From positions 26,135,045 through 26,199,044 of the forward strand of contig CM070603.1 of assembly GCA_036346395.1 (NCBI GenBank): 64,000 bases of DNA, given 5' to 3'. Shown here one piece after another: positions 42,641-55,153 of this stretch. Source of the DNA: Hsuehochloa calcarea. Its lineage: Eukaryota > Streptophyta > Magnoliopsida > Poales > Poaceae. The first letter of the stretch is position 1. Each line of letters opens with the position of its first letter. The translations under genes were made by a program, and so were the position numbers. The notes under the pieces were generated by a model, which did not search any database, was not told the DNA's origin, and saw only the letters and a list, made by a program, of their open reading frames with translations.

Positions 42641-45080
42641 GATAGGAACCTACAGTCGAGTCAAAGGGACAGGTAGTCTTCTTTCTTTGAAGGAGATTAC
42701 AGTCTCCGACTACCTAGAAGGCTTTGCAGTGATCAGAGAATCGGCAAGGTTGACTTCTCTCCCATCGCCTTCAGATGGTGTCTAGATTCATATGAGGAAG
42801 ATCCACCGAAGATCATGTCGACGGTGTGCTGCAGCTCCTGGTACCCCATTTCTTCATCGCCATCTTTGTCCTTCTTGAAGCTCGTCTCTCTAATCCTTGT
42901 ATAGAGGGGAAGGGACCTTTACATAAATAGTAATCTTCTAGCTTCTTCTGCCAGGCCCGACAGGCGCGCAGATCATGCCCTACTGCCTGATAAAGAGGAC
43001 ACCACTTCTTGTTCTTTTGTAGCATCGGTCGGAGCTTTTGCCTTGCCACGACCGGTATAATCCTTCATACCTTTGGTAAACTTCTCGGGGATTGCAAGAG
43101 CCTCTTTGTCCTTGGACTTGCGATTCTTTTTACCCTTGAGAGCCTTCTTATTCTTCTTTTCTGGTTTATCTAGGCCAGGTTGAGGAATCTTTTCTTTTCG
43201 ATCAATGGCCTTACTCCATTCGACCGCATCACTGGCAGCTGCATATTTATCAGCCAAGACAAAAAGTTCAATGGTTGTTTGTGGAGGATTCATAGTGATA
43301 TCCTCTGTAAACCACCGTTTTCTGAGTTCTACTTTAAAGGCCTGTATGATAGAAGAATCTGTGACTTCAGAGATAGAATTACAGACTTGGCTGAACCTTT
43401 TAATGTATTGATGAAGGGTTTCGTTTGTTTCTTACCGGATCTGATGCAGATCATCTTCCTTCCTGGAAGGGTCGTACGTCCCCCGAAAATTTACGATCAA
43501 GAGGTCACAAGCTGCTCCCAAGTGTAAATTGATCCGACCAATAGGTTAAGCAACCACGATCGGGCAGACCTTCGAGTACCGTAGGCAGATAGTTGGCCAT
43601 CACGTTGTCATCACCGCCAGCATCTCTGATGGCAGTGGTATAGATTTTGAGAAATTCTAATGGGTTTTGAGTCCTATTGAACTTTTTCATATTGGCCAGT
43701 CGGAACCTATTCGGCCAACGTACAGCTTGAAGACCTGCCTATAATACCCAACAACCTATGATGGAGTCATGGTGCCTACTCTGGAAAGGCGTCGGATTGT
43801 AGTCGGTCAGGGACTAGTTCCTTATGTTACCATACTAAGGAGTCAGCGTCCCAATCCGGTCGTGGACGTTGGCTTGATTCCTTCGTCCAACCACCTGGTT
43901 AAGGTGATGTCAAAGATCACCCGAGACAAGCAGTTGCTTCCCTGGACGAGGAGGAGTAGTGGCTGCATGGAAGAGCCGTCTTCCCTCGTGACTCCCTTAT
44001 CGAAATCTTCGAAGAGGTCTAGGAATCATCTGTTCTCTTGTCCGACCAGGCAGACGTCTGCTAAGGGAGGAATGCTGGGACGAAGTCATGGTGTTTTGTG
44101 TGTTCCTCATTCTTTGTACATTTTGTACACTACATTGTTCTCTGGAGAATTTTCGATACCTGTCCTGCAAGTGGAGCATACCCCGGAGTCCTAGCTAAAG
44201 TAAGATCAGAGTTATTTAACATGTTGCGAACTCGTAACAAGTTTTGAATTGTTAATGAAAGCCTTGGATGATTCCTGCTATCAGAGGGTGTTCAGTGGCT
44301 CGAGTTTTCCCCTGACTTTCTTGTTTGTCCTGTTCAACCACTCACTCGCAGTGGGGCAGAAGCAGGTGAATTATGTGATGGATGTCCATTAGTTCTGTTA
44401 CCTCCGGCTTGTGGTGCTTGAGGGCCCGTACCATTTCCACCAGCAGGTGGTGGCGAGTCAACCTGTGGAGTATCACACATGGCATCTTGATCAGTATCTA
44501 TGATAGCATTAACTTCGTGCCTCCAGCAACAATCCTCCGACGAGCTTCCATCGTAACTAATGGAGAGCCTTCCACCGCTTCAGCAAGCTGTCTCAACGAT
44601 GGAGAGCGGTCGAAGAATACCACCTTTGGTGGGTCTTGTGGTGTACTTAGCCTAATCCGACGGATTGCCGACCATATACTGAGTTTTATCATTCCGATGT
44701 GACCTTCGATCGGTGGTAGTGTCATCGACACCGTTACCAGATTTTTGTTGGCCCCCGAAATCGCTAGGAGCCGTCGGTGAATACCTGTCACCCATGACCA
44801 TATCGAGAGTACATTTACCCTCAGGTTGTAGTTCTAGGCTCCTGTCATCGTTTATGCCGGTCGGAAGGATTGGGCTTGCAGAAGCGTTCGGATGTTCCGA
44901 ACTGGTCAAAACAATTGCTTCCTTTGGTTGCGCCATTGATGGTGGTGGTGAATCCTTGTCCATCTGGTCGATCTTACTTATTACAGCGAGCATTGAGCCT
45001 GCGGTAGAAGAGGATGACGACTATATTGTGTCATGTTTCATGGCGCGGATGCATGCATCCATATCAAGGTTAGAGTAGTC
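42641..45080 (-). pseudogene. gag: Gypsy F gag, broken
   Basis: Minus-strand pieces in order: acidic N-terminal part (MDKDSPPPSMAQPKEAIVL, 44652-44993), SIWSAIRRIRLSTPQDPPKV, capsid pieces TQNPLEFLKIYTTAIRDAGG (43505-43690) and ELFVLADKYAAASDAVEW (about 43250), a Lys-rich stretch, and a zinc-knuckle-like WCPLYQAVGHDLRAC (about 42960-43010) in which the usual second Cys is Tyr. Stops and shifts separate the pieces. Frame and composition match Tat-type gag. Confidence 0.7.
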
Positions 45081-45200
45081 CGCTAAATCGAACCAGTTTT
45101 CCTATCCCAAGTCCCTGCCATGATCGCAAGAGCGATAATGAAGCAAAGGAAAGTGGATGAGGGTTGCTTGAGCAAAGAAAGCTTCAAGAACTCAATGCCT
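45081..45200 (-). other. Leader of gypsy F
   Basis: Short interval between gag and the primer site; no gene seen. Confidence 0.35.
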
Positions 45201-45202
45201 TG

Positions 45203-45223
45203 GACGCCACGGATGACGCTAGC
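45203..45223 (-). other. Degenerate primer binding site of gypsy F
   Basis: The minus strand reads AGCGTCATCCGTGGCGTCC after GACAGCT, comparable with the site of G (ACAGTTGGTGCCGTCCGTGG). It is decayed but in the right place after an LTR end in ACA. Confidence 0.45.
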
Positions 45224-45658
45224 TGTCGACGATCGAGTCACTTATCTTACGAAATAAATAGAGAAAAATAGCAAAGAATTCTCGAAAGAGAAAGTCATTG
45301 CTCTTTATTGTAGCGAACTGGAACTTTACAGGGGGTGCCTTAACAAGGCAGTGGACTAGCTCTAATTACACTTTGTGCACTGATTTCTATGTTATTGCTT
45401 CAGATGAAAATTCAATTGCGTGTTGATCTTCCGAATTTGGATTGCCTTCTGCCGTTTGTATTCTCCTTTAAGTAGCTGACGAAGTATTGGCGATTATACG
45501 GAAAAAGCATGTTGAAAGTGTTGCGACTGGTCGAAGAAAGACGGCAGTTGGTGAAGTATCAACCATTCGGCGGTTAATGTTAGGAGATAATAATCGTATG
45601 GTGGTTACTATCAGTGTCTTAGAGCTGTAAATGTCGTGCGGCTTAGAGTAATAAGACA
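45224..45658 (-). mobile_element. 5' LTR of gypsy F
   Basis: About 435 bp on the minus strand from TGTCTTATTACTCTAAGCCG (45658) to GTCGACA (45224). Length is close to that I recall for RIRE2/Dasheng LTRs of rice. No second LTR is in the window, so the borders rest on TG/CA ends and the primer site. Confidence 0.55.
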
Positions 45659-45915
45659 TATGCTCTACTCATCACACATACTTAGAATCAAATCTAAGTA
45701 CCAGTTCATTGCTGTTACAAGCGTTCTAACCCGCCAAATAACATACGAACCACTATCTACCATCGTATATTCAACGGAAAAATGTGGCACAGCATGCTTC
45801 ACCATCTAGTAGAATCTAACAAGAACAGGTTATAAACAAAAATAGAATAGTCCATGGAATTATGGTGGCATCTTCAGAGAATTTTTACATGTAGCCATGT
45901 AGGGAGGTATGGCGT
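45659..45915. repeat. Dispersed repeat R1, copy 1
   Basis: Non-coding interval whose part from about 45735 on recurs at about 60370-60550: shared CAGCATGCTTCACCATC, AACAAAAATAGAATA and CCATGGAATTATGGTGG. Nature unknown; it could be part of a larger transposon. Confidence 0.55.
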
Positions 45916-45933
45916 CACTACTACAAAACAAGC
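45916..45933 (+). mobile_element. CACTA transposon terminus, cut after 18 bp
   Basis: CACTACTACAAAACAAGC is a classic terminal inverted repeat start of CACTA elements. The LTR of copia H begins right after it, so H inserted 18 bp into a CACTA element; CAAGC would be the H target site. Confidence 0.6.
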
Positions 45934-47967
45934 TGTAGGACCGGAAAGACGACTTGAGGGGGGTGAATAGATGTTTCTTCGATTTTCACCATAATTAGAT
46001 TCAACACGAACTTTTCTCCAATAGCTATGAAAGCTAAGAAGATCAGTAAATGCACAGAGGAAGCCTTGTGCTAAATCCTATTAACCCCTGAAGCAAAAGA
46101 CCCAAAATATGGAGATCAAGCTCATTTGGGCGTTGGGCCAAACGGCAAACTAAGCGGTCGATCTGCTCGGCGATCGATCGGCGTTATGGAACCGATCGAC
46201 CGACCGTGACCAAAAAAAGCAGTCTGACGACCAAACCAAAACGAAAATCGGTCTAACTTTTGATCTACACAATGAAACTTGATCAAATTTGGAACACACC
46301 TTCCTAAGGACATCTGGAACCAATTCCAAGCAACGATTGTCCAGATCTATGTCAAAGTTTTGACCTTTTTCTGTTTTACCGAAGGAGAGTTCAAAACTGA
46401 GCAAAATGAAAAACTTGATCCAAAACTTGCTCGTGGGAGATTGATCATCTAGATGATCCTAGAAGTATTCCCACACGTCATAGCAAGGTAAATGAGGTCA
46501 AGAAACCAACCATAAACCACGGGATCAAAGAAGCACCCAAAATCATCAAAAGAGAAGGAAAAACACAAGAAGACTCATCTTTGAATAATCATCCATAGAT
46601 TGATTCATGATGTTTGCTGGTTACAGCCACTCCCTCAAGGAGGACAAGAGCTCAATCCATGAGCACACACCCAACACAACTCTCTAGAGCCTAAGCCTCT
46701 CCTTTCTTCTCTAATCCCTAAGACAAACTAGGGTTTCTCCAAATGAAGTGCTTGGGGCTGTTTGACAGCAACTCCCTCATATTTATAGTGAGGCCTAACT
46801 TCTAGAAGAGTTCACCTAATGGGCTCCCGTTAAGTCCCAATACAAACGGGACACATACGCACCATTTTAAAGCGTCGTCTTCATCTTCGATTGACCTAAA
46901 CCGCTTCTCCAAGCGCCGACCCGCGCCGCGGTTTAGTCAAGAGTCACAAAGGCGGTATTTGGTGAAATTATCAAAATACCCCTTCTCGATCCTTCTCCAT
47001 GGACCGAGTCCAGTCCAGTCAAAGCAAACGCCTGCTTCGCCACGTGTAGGTTGATCAACAGCTCTTATCATGTTGGCAAGTCTCTCCCGTCCGAATCCCA
47101 TCGGAACCTCCAAGGCACTTGCACCGACCCCCGTGTCGCTTGATTCAACCAGCTGCATCAAACTGCCCATTCGATCCACCTTGTCCATTATGCGCTATGC
47201 TTGAGTCACTCGACCTCACCCGGCATCCATGATCGTTCTGGACCTCAGCTCTCCAAGCTTAGTCCCGATCCTCCTCGCCGTTTACCGTCGTTGACCTGCA
47301 AGCCACCTGTATAGCAATAGAACAAGAAATCGCCTCCGGGAACAAGTTCTTCACAACTTAACCCACGTTAGCTCAAAACATGCAATATGCAACACATATG
47401 CTAAGATAAACATGGATATGACCTATCCCTTAAACAATTTTTCAATAATATCAATATTCAGCATAAAACCGGTCAGACCGCCATACATGGGCCGGTCTAA
47501 CCGCCCTCAGGCCGGTCGGACCGATTAGACTTAGCCGGTCGGACCGCCAGCAAGGACTTTACCAAAATTTCACCCTGGAAATCCAAGAGCTCTCTAGACA
47601 TTTCAAATGAATATAACTTTTGACTGGAAGCTCCAAAAATTATGAGACCAAGTGCAGGAGACTCCCCTCTCTTGCCTACACACTCTATTTTTGGCCTAAC
47701 TCCAAACTCATCCAAAAGTTCTGGCCGGTCGGACCACCGCACAGAGCCGGTCTAACCACCGGACTTTTCGGCCTGACCAGTCTGACCGCTAGTGCTTGCC
47801 AGTCGGACTACCACACGGCGGTCTGACCGCCGCTTTGCCCGGTCTGACTGCCTAAGACCAGACAGCATTGGAACTTTTCCGAAAACACGAGATTCGGCAA
47901 ACCAACAAAGCCATGGCCAATGGTATCATCATCCTAATATCATGCACATATCCCCATGATATCCACA
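45934..47967 (-). mobile_element. 3' LTR of copia H
   Basis: 2034-bp minus-strand LTR, from TGTGGATATCATGGGGATAT (47967) to TTTCCGGTCCTACA (45934). The U3 palindrome cluster is dense at 47469-47850. The U5 cluster (46150-46230) has drifted to GATCGATCGG-type words. TATA on the minus strand at 46781-46787. The end keeps ATTCACCCCCCTCAAGTCG. The polypurine tract on its internal side shows it is the 3' LTR. Confidence 0.9.
46781..46787 (-). promoter_or_regulatory. TATA box of the H LTR
   Basis: The minus strand reads CACTATAAATATGAG, equivalent to the TATA boxes of LTRs A and B. Confidence 0.6.
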
Positions 47968-47979
47968 ATCTCCCCCTTG
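47968..47979 (-). other. Polypurine tract of copia H
   Basis: The minus strand reads CAAGGGGGAGAT directly before the LTR. Confidence 0.85.
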
Positions 47980-49467
47980 ATGAACACATTAGCAATCTCC
48001 CTGAAAATGTAAGTTTGTGGTTTGAAAAGTAAAGTACTCGCAGTTTTCGCGCAAAGGCACAACTTGGTCCATAAGCAAGATAAAGCCTAGGAAATGACCA
48101 AGCTGGCTTCATAATAGCATCGGTAAGTGAGATAAGGCAAAAAGAGCACAAAAGCTTTAATTTTCAGAGAATAGCCAAAAATCTCACTTAGGTCCATATG
48201 AAAGAACAATTGTTATATTTGACCTTTGATCATTGTGAGTCTTCTAGAAATGCAAATCAAAATCAGAAAAGGCAACAAGACCAAAAGAATGCAATTGAGA
48301 TGCTCCCACTCACTATGATCACCAATTTTCAGGAAATTCATTTTCTCCCTATGACTCCAAAAAGCTCTAAAACAAAAAAAAATTACCAATCTTTCTCCCC
48401 CTTTGACAATGAATTCATCAAGATGTATGGAAGAAGATGGAGCATGAAGGGAATGGACTGGCTGTAATTTTTCAATTTTTTAGTTTTTTTTATTTTTAAA
48501 TTTTAGCAAAAGGAGCCACGAAGATTATCCATGAAGACAGTGCAAGTATTACACCAAGCCATATTATGTGAAGAAGCTATGTTCAATCATGGCAAAACAT
48601 GTACAACAAAGCTAAGGCAAAAACAGCAATAATCTGAGATTGAATGAATTGATAGCATGACAAGTTGCTTAAAATCATAGTTTCACTAAAGGTATCCAAA
48701 AATGAGTTAAGCCATGTGTATAAGCCAAATGGAGACCAGAAACTGGAAACTGAGTCAATTTTGAGCATTATGAGTTCAATTATGAAGCAATTTGTTCAAG
48801 CATTTAGCACTTTGAGCACTTAGCTGAAAATGATTGATTTTATCTTAGTAAAGCAAGTCCTGGACTAGGAGTCATCCACAACTGCCTCCTAAGCTTCAAC
48901 CAATTGACATTTTTGTTTTCTTAGCATTGTGCTAGATCTCAAGCCTTGCCGCGACCATCTCAAGCATGAAGCTTAAAAGAATGGTCTAGGTCATCCAAAC
49001 CCCCCCCCCTGAGTTCATGCCTAGTGCAATGGCAAGCAGTCTCATGAGAAAGAATTGGTGAGATCAGTTTTTTCGTCCAGAAAAACTTATTTTTCATTTG
49101 CTTGACTTAAGAATTAACATAGCTCAATTTACAGCTCAAAATAAGTTCAAGACTCAATTTAACCTATATGACATGGCATGAATCATGAAAGGATCACTAT
49201 AGCAAAACTAGTCACAAGAAATAACAAGCCATGTTTTGATTCAATTTGCTCAAAGATAATAAAGCTATCATGGCAAAAGATAAGCTAAACAAGAAGAGCC
49301 ACAAAATAACTCTAGCAAACTAGCACAGAACATGGCATGGTATAAAATATGAAAACAAGTCATACAAGGATAATAATCAAAGTTCCACAAGTTTATATTA
49401 CAATGCTGGTTGTTTGAATTTTAAAATGCATTATGATACAATGAATGCAAAAAGAGCAAAATCCCCC
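47980..49467 (-). other. 3' spacer of copia H
   Basis: No convincing gene in 1.5 kb. Homologous to the spacers of A and B; extra polypurine-like motifs on the minus strand near 48396-48410 (AAAGGGGGAGAAAG) and 49463. A run of ten C lies at 49000-49009. Confidence 0.6.
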
Positions 49468-51120
49468 TCAAAACAGGCCAAGAGGACTAACAACCCCTAA
49501 CTCTCCCCACAAAGTAGCAAAACGAGAAGAATCAAGCGCTTTAGTGAAAATATCTGCAACCTGCTGCTCAGACTCTACAGAGTGTAGCACAACATCACCC
49601 TTCTCAACATGGTCTCTAAGGAAATGGTATCGAATGTCAATGTGCTTAGTCCTAAAATGTTGCACGGGGTTTTTGGCAATGTTTATGGTAGAAGTGTTGT
49701 CACAGAAAAGAGGAACACTACCCAAAAATAACCCATAGTCCCGAAGAGTAGATAAGATCCAGAGAACCTGAGAGCAACTACTGGCTGCAGCTACATACTC
49801 GACCTCGGCGATGGGTGTGCAATGCAGACATCGCTTTCTAGAAGACCAAGAGATAAGAGATGTGCCTAAGAAATGATAAGTGCCAGAAGTACTCTTCCTA
49901 TCCACTCTACACCCATAAAATCGGCATCGAAAAGCCCGAAGCCGAATAGAGAGCACAAGAAGAAGAATACCAGAATCCAAAGTCAAGAGTATCTTGGAGG
50001 TACCTGAAAATATGACGTACTGCTTGACGATGAGAGGCACGAGGGGAAGCCTGAAATCGAGCGCACAGACATACATCAAATTGTATGTCCGGCCTCGACG
50101 CAATGAGGTAGAGGAGGGAGCCGATCATGCTGCGGTACTCCTTCTGGTCCAAGGGCTCTCCATCATCATCAGGGTCCAACACGGTGGTTATGGCAATGGG
50201 AGTAGACATTGGCGTACTGCTTTCCATGTCGAAGCGTCGAAGAAGGTCCTTTGTGTACTTACTTTGGTGAATGAAGGTGTCTTCTTTCAGTTGCTTGACT
50301 TGAAGACCAAGGAAGAATGTCCATTCTCCCATCATGCTCATCTCGAACTCCCCTCCTCATAGAATCTGAAAATCTGGACACCAAAGCATGAGAAGAAACA
50401 CCGAATATGATATCATCCACATAAATCTGAACCAATAAAAAATCACTGCCATGCCTGAGAGTGAACAAAGTTTTATCAACCATTTCCATTTTGAAATCAT
50501 TGTTAAGCAAGAAACTCTTAAGCCTATCATACCAAGCTCTAGGAGCTTGCTTCAATCCATACAAGACTTTAGAGAGTTTAAAACATGGTTTGGAAATTTA
50601 TAATTTTTAAAACCAGGTGGTTGCTTGACAAAGACCTCTTATTCTATGAAACCATTTAAGAAAGAACTTTTAACATCCATTTGATAAAGCTTAAAACCCT
50701 TAGATGTTGCAAATGTTAGTAAAATACGGATGGCTTCTAATATAGCTACAGGAGCAAAGGTCTCTTCAAAGTCTAAGCCTTCTACCTGGGAATAACCTTG
50801 AGTACAAGTCTAGCCTTATTGCGAACTACCAACCCATCCTCACTTTGCTTATTTTTGAAAACTCATTTTGTTCCAATTACATTATGATTAGATGGAGGTT
50901 CAACTAAGGTCCAGACTTTGTTTCTTTCAAAATTTTCAAGCTCTTCATGCATGGCATTGACCCAAGAGGCAACAGATAAAGCATGGGTGATATCTCGGGG
51001 TTCAAAAGAAGCAACAAAAGCAGAATGTGCATGAGAATCAGGAGAAATAAACTTAGAGCGAGTGACTCGCTCATGAAGATCCCCAATCATCTGCTCAGGT
51101 GGATGCCGTCGCTGAATGTG
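49468..51120 (-). pseudogene. pol: Copia H reverse transcriptase and RNase H
   Basis: Read on the minus strand: HSAFVASFEPRDITHALS and MHEELENFERNKVW (50863-51090), a decayed stretch, then YGLKQAPRAWYDRLKSFL, the catalytic YVDDIIFGVSSH, LGLQVKQLKEDTFIHQSKY, ASRPDIQFDVCLCARFQASP, and RNase H with DRKSTSGTYHFLGTSLISWS, EVEYVAAASSCSQVLW and HFRTKHIDIRYHFLRDH. It ends ELGVVSPLGLF. Frameshifts lie near 49950, 50330 and 50580-50860. Same family as A and B. The RT part missing in A is present here. Confidence 0.85.
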
Positions 51121-51185
51121 AAGAGGAGCTCCTAGTGCAGAAGTGGCCTCTACCTCATTGGCTGTGGAGGTAGGAACTGAGTCAC

Positions 51186-52321
51186 TCAGTTGTCAGTGAA
51201 GATAGGAGGAGGCTGCTCAGCTGAAGCTGGAGTAGTAGAAGCGGGCTCTCCAACCATCTCAGAAGTGACTGGAGGATGGATTTGGTCCTCATCCTCAGAG
51301 TCATCGTCGACGAAGATGTTTTCTCGATTATCAGGAACCTGTGTACCTGCAGCATCGGGTCTAGTACCAGGACCAGCCTCATCAAAAGTGACTTCGCAAG
51401 TCTCAACAATTTTGTAAGTGTCAAAATTAAATACACGATAGCCACGAGAATGAGCAGGATATCCAAGAAACATACCATCAGAATATCTAGATTCAAATCT
51501 ATCAAGTTTGCCATGTTTAAGAATGAAGCACTTGCAACCAAAAATCTTGAAATGAGAGACTTTGGGCTTATGACCAAATCTAAGCTCAAAAGAAGTATTG
51601 CTAATCACAGATCTCAAGAAAACCCTATTAGAGACATAACAAGTAGTAGAGATCGTCTCGGCCCAAAACCTCCTAGGTGTGGAATGCTCATCTAGCATGG
51701 TCGTAGCCATCTCTACAAGGGTCCTGTTCTTCCTCTCTACAACACCGTTCTGCTGGGAACTCTAGGAGAAGAGAACTGGTGCTCGATTCCCCAATCAGTG
51801 CAGAAGGTAGCAAATGAAGAGTTCTTGAGTTCTGTCCCATTGTCACTCCTAATGGCTCTCAAGGCTCCAGGAAGATCAATAGCAAGTCTAAGGGCCAATT
51901 CTCTAAAAAGGCCAAACGCCTCGTCCTGAGAAACCAGAAAATAAACCCATGAATACCTGGAGAAATCATCCACAATCACAAGCACATACCTTTTCCCACC
52001 GGCTGACTGAACTCTAGAAGGACCAACAGTGTCTTAGTGCAAAAGTTGTCCTGGTCCATCAGTCATTACTAAGGTAAGAGGAGGATGAGAAGCAGAAGCC
52101 ATCTTACCATGTCTATAGGGTGAGCACACTAGGTCTCTAATAGCCTTCAGCCTAGGCAAACCTCTAATCAAATCCTTGCAACTGACTCTAGTCAAGTGGT
52201 CAAAACCTATATGCCCAAGTCTACGATGCCACAAAACTAGATCATTAGAATCAGAAACTACAAGACATCTAGGACTGGAAGCAGAAGAAACACTGAAATC
52301 AGCACAAAAGATCCTCTCAAA
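51186..52321 (-). pseudogene. pol: Copia H integrase
   Basis: Minus strand: WHRRLGHIGFDHLTRVSCKD (about 52180-52234), CSPYRHGKMASASHPPLTLV, core VIVDDFSRYSWVYFL, RAIRSDNGTELKNSSFATFC with the second Asp, RNRTLVEMATTMLDEHSTPR, and C-terminal RYSDGMFLGYPAHSRGYRVF. A stop separates the N-terminal domain (52034-52234) from the core, and a frameshift at about 51760 precedes the third catalytic region. Confidence 0.8.
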
Positions 52322-52654
52322 CTAGGAGATCTCAAAGACAAGCTCACCCGAGGAATCTAGAACTCTACACTCACCACTTTTAAACCTTACTTCTAGACCT
52401 TCCTCACGCAGCTGAGAAACAAATAGCAGATTATACCTCAGCTTAGTTACCAAAGTGACGTCCTTAAGCATGAACTTGTTGTTGACGCACACAGTGACCT
52501 TAGCTATCACGGTCCCGGTAGAAGCATTCCCAAATGTAGTCAATTCATTGCCGAATGCACGTGTGAGGGAGGAGAACCATCTAGAATCTTCAGTCATGTG
52601 TTGAGAACACCCGGAGTCAACAAGCCATATGTCCTCCTTCCTCGCACGACGGAC
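52322..52654 (-). pseudogene. Copia H protease
   Basis: The minus strand reads VRRARKEDIWLVDSGCSQHM, the protease active site, directly after the TAG that ends gag, then TEDSRWFSSLTRAFGNEL and LKDVTLVTKLRYNLLFVSQL. The active-site segment deleted in A is intact here. Confidence 0.8.
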
Positions 52655-54370
52655 CTAAAAAGCACGAACAGGAAACATCTGTGTCTCAGTACTGGGGTTA
52701 GTGAGAAGAGACCTGGGAATCCAGTATTGAGTCACGCGATGCTTGGGAACAACAGTAGAAGTAGCAGTAAAATGGTTAGGAGCAAAATTATAAGAATGCA
52801 CACGAGAACCACCTAGACCTCTCCGAATCGATCTACCAAAAGATCGGTACTCCCCCTGTCTAGATGCTACTCGTGGTTTCTCCTTACGATATCCTAAACC
52901 AGAACGTTGCCTAGATCCACCAAAAGAGTCAAAGAAGTCCTCTACGAACCTATGCCTATGTCCAGCAGGAAAGACAGAGCTACCTGGCTCTAGAGATCAT
53001 AGCAGGTGAAGGAACTCCTCTAATAGTTCTCAAGCCACTCATCCTCTCCTTTCTCTCATTCTTGGCTCTACGGAAGTAGAACTCAACAATGTGGCCATCT
53101 TTCTTGCAGAAGGTGCAATGGTACTTGACCTTTTGAGCGGTCTGACCTGATGAAGCAGAAGCACCTGTCTTGCTAGACAGGGTTTGGGCAAAACCTGTAG
53201 ATCTAAAGACAACCTTAGATGGCTCAGGAGGTTCTACCTCAAACAGGCCACTCTCAACAACTTTCGCAATCTTAGGTGAATGGTTATTGGAATGCTCTAG
53301 GGAATTAAAACCTAGGCGACTATTCTTCACACTCACTTTAGATTGGTCAAAAATCATGTTGAGGTTCTTCTTCCCACTAGCAAATCTCTCAAGAGTCACT
53401 TTGAGATAATCGTTCTCTTTGGCTAAATTCTCACATATATCATACTTTCTTGACTTGATTGCCTCATCATACTCACTCTTAAGAAGGGCTACTTCAACTT
53501 TTAATACCTCACAAGACACATAATAGGAATTCCTAATACTATTCAACTGCTCCTTAAATTTGTCTCTCAAAACCTTTTGTATCTTATCTACAATTGTTCC
53601 AACTTCAGTACGCAAGACACAACAAGTAGAGTCAATAACTATCTTGGATGCAGTAATGGTCATAGATTTTTTAATTTTAGCCTTTTCTTCTAATGTCTTG
53701 TTTAGAGCTTCATTTTCAATTGTGAGCTTAGGACAATTTTCACATGATGCAGATTTAGAGTAAAGAACCATTTCTATCATCTCTTTCATTTTAATTCTAT
53801 TATTCTCACAATGAGAGTAAGTGTGACTAGCATCAAATTTCTGCAATTCTTTCATAGCGCTATCTAATTTTAATTCAAGCAAAGTACAATTTGAGCAAGG
53901 TAAAGGGATAGCATCTACAGCAGTCACATCAAGAGCAATGGCATTCATACAAGCAGGACTAGACTTGAGAGATTCTAGTTCATCAAGAGCATCTTTCAAT
54001 TGATTCGCAATAGAGGAATGAGCAGATTTTAGACTTGTCAATTCATTAAGCAAGCTAGTGCAGGAATCACAAATATCATCAGGATTAATGGATTTGAGCC
54101 TAACAACTTCTAGGTTCAAGTTATCAATCATAATGTCCTGTTTCTTAATCAATTTAGCTTGCTTATTCAGTTTTGTTCAGAAAGGATCAATGCACGTTTC
54201 ATATCAGCAGGTGAAGGACATACCTCATCGGGATCGCTGAAAGGATCGTCGTCGTTGGAGGAGTCGATGTCGTGGCTGGCCCTGGCCATGAATCACATGC
54301 CGGTGAAGTCCCGAGCCTTCTTCTTACCATGGGAGTCATTGAGAGACCATGTGAGATGTCCTCCACTCTG
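52655..54370 (-). pseudogene. gag: Copia H gag, 5' part removed by copia I
   Basis: Minus strand: GKKKARDFTGM, a stop, FMARASHDIDSSNDDDPFSD, then ADMKRALILSEQN and a stop, then a long coiled coil with Cys pairs (52980-54152), SNNHSPKIAKVVESGLFEVE, the half knuckle YHCTFCKKDGHIVEFYF (last Cys position is Tyr), and an Arg-rich tail ending PSTETQMFPVRAF before TAG (about 52655-52657). Copia I is inserted after the acidic region, so the N-terminal capsid part lies outside the window. Confidence 0.8.
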
Positions 54371-54439
54371 AGTGATGAGTATTTGACAAGAGTGTTGATT
54401 AGATTGAGAGTTGAGGTTTTAGGTTTGGACTGTTTCTGG

Positions 54440-54775
54440 GCTGAGTCAGGGAAATCGGAACTACCGCAGTGTATGGAGCGGAAGTTCCGATAAATCGGAA
54501 CTACCGGCATTGGAAATAGGATCTTCCGATTTTCCTGGGTTTTGGTTTTGGCTGAAGGAAATCGGAACTTCCGCACAAGGGGTAGCGGAGTGTCCGATAA
54601 TACTGACATTAAGTGTTCTCTGAGATGAAAATCGGAATTGAAATTCTGGGAAATCGGATGTTAGAAGATCGGAAGTTCCGCCAGTGTTAAGCGCGAACTT
54701 CCGATAATCTGACAAGCGCGGATGTTAGAAATCGGAACTTCATTGTGGTAAGCGCGAACTTCCGATTGTGTCGAA
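54440..54775. repeat. Palindrome cluster CGGAANTTCCG, U3 side of LTR I
   Basis: Many whole and half copies of CGGAACTTCCG/CGGAAGTTCCG (for example ATCGGAACTTCCGCAC, GGAAGTTCCGATAAATCGG, GCGAACTTCCGAT). Each is an 11-bp palindrome with one free central base, like CGGTCNGACCG in A, B and H. Confidence 0.8.
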
Positions 54776-55144
54776 TCGCGCGTAGAAGGTTATTTTGTGG
54801 ATTTTGATCTTGTATGAGTTTGAGTCTTATACAAATGTTGATGCTATGTTATTGTGCAATGCTATGTGATGTGTTTTTGTCTGTGTTGACTGCAGGGCAT
54901 CAAGATGGAGTCGTGGCGAGACACGTGGACCGGACTAGGCGCGGGAGGGGTGAGGTCAGAACGGTCGGGATGTGTCAAGACGGCGTGAATCTTGAAGCGG
55001 TTGCGTAGTCGTGGCACAACAAGGTGTACGGAGGCTTCCGGAAGGTGCGCAAGGCGAAGGGTCTTTTCGCATAGCGGCAAAAAGTGGAGGCGGTTCCGTT
55101 CGGGTGTAGCGGGCTTAATGGGTTGGAGGCCCATTAGCAGAGGC

Positions 55145-55153
55145 TATAAATAG
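55145..55153 (+). promoter_or_regulatory. TATA box of LTR I
   Basis: TATAAATAG between the two palindrome clusters, as in the other copia LTRs. Confidence 0.65.
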
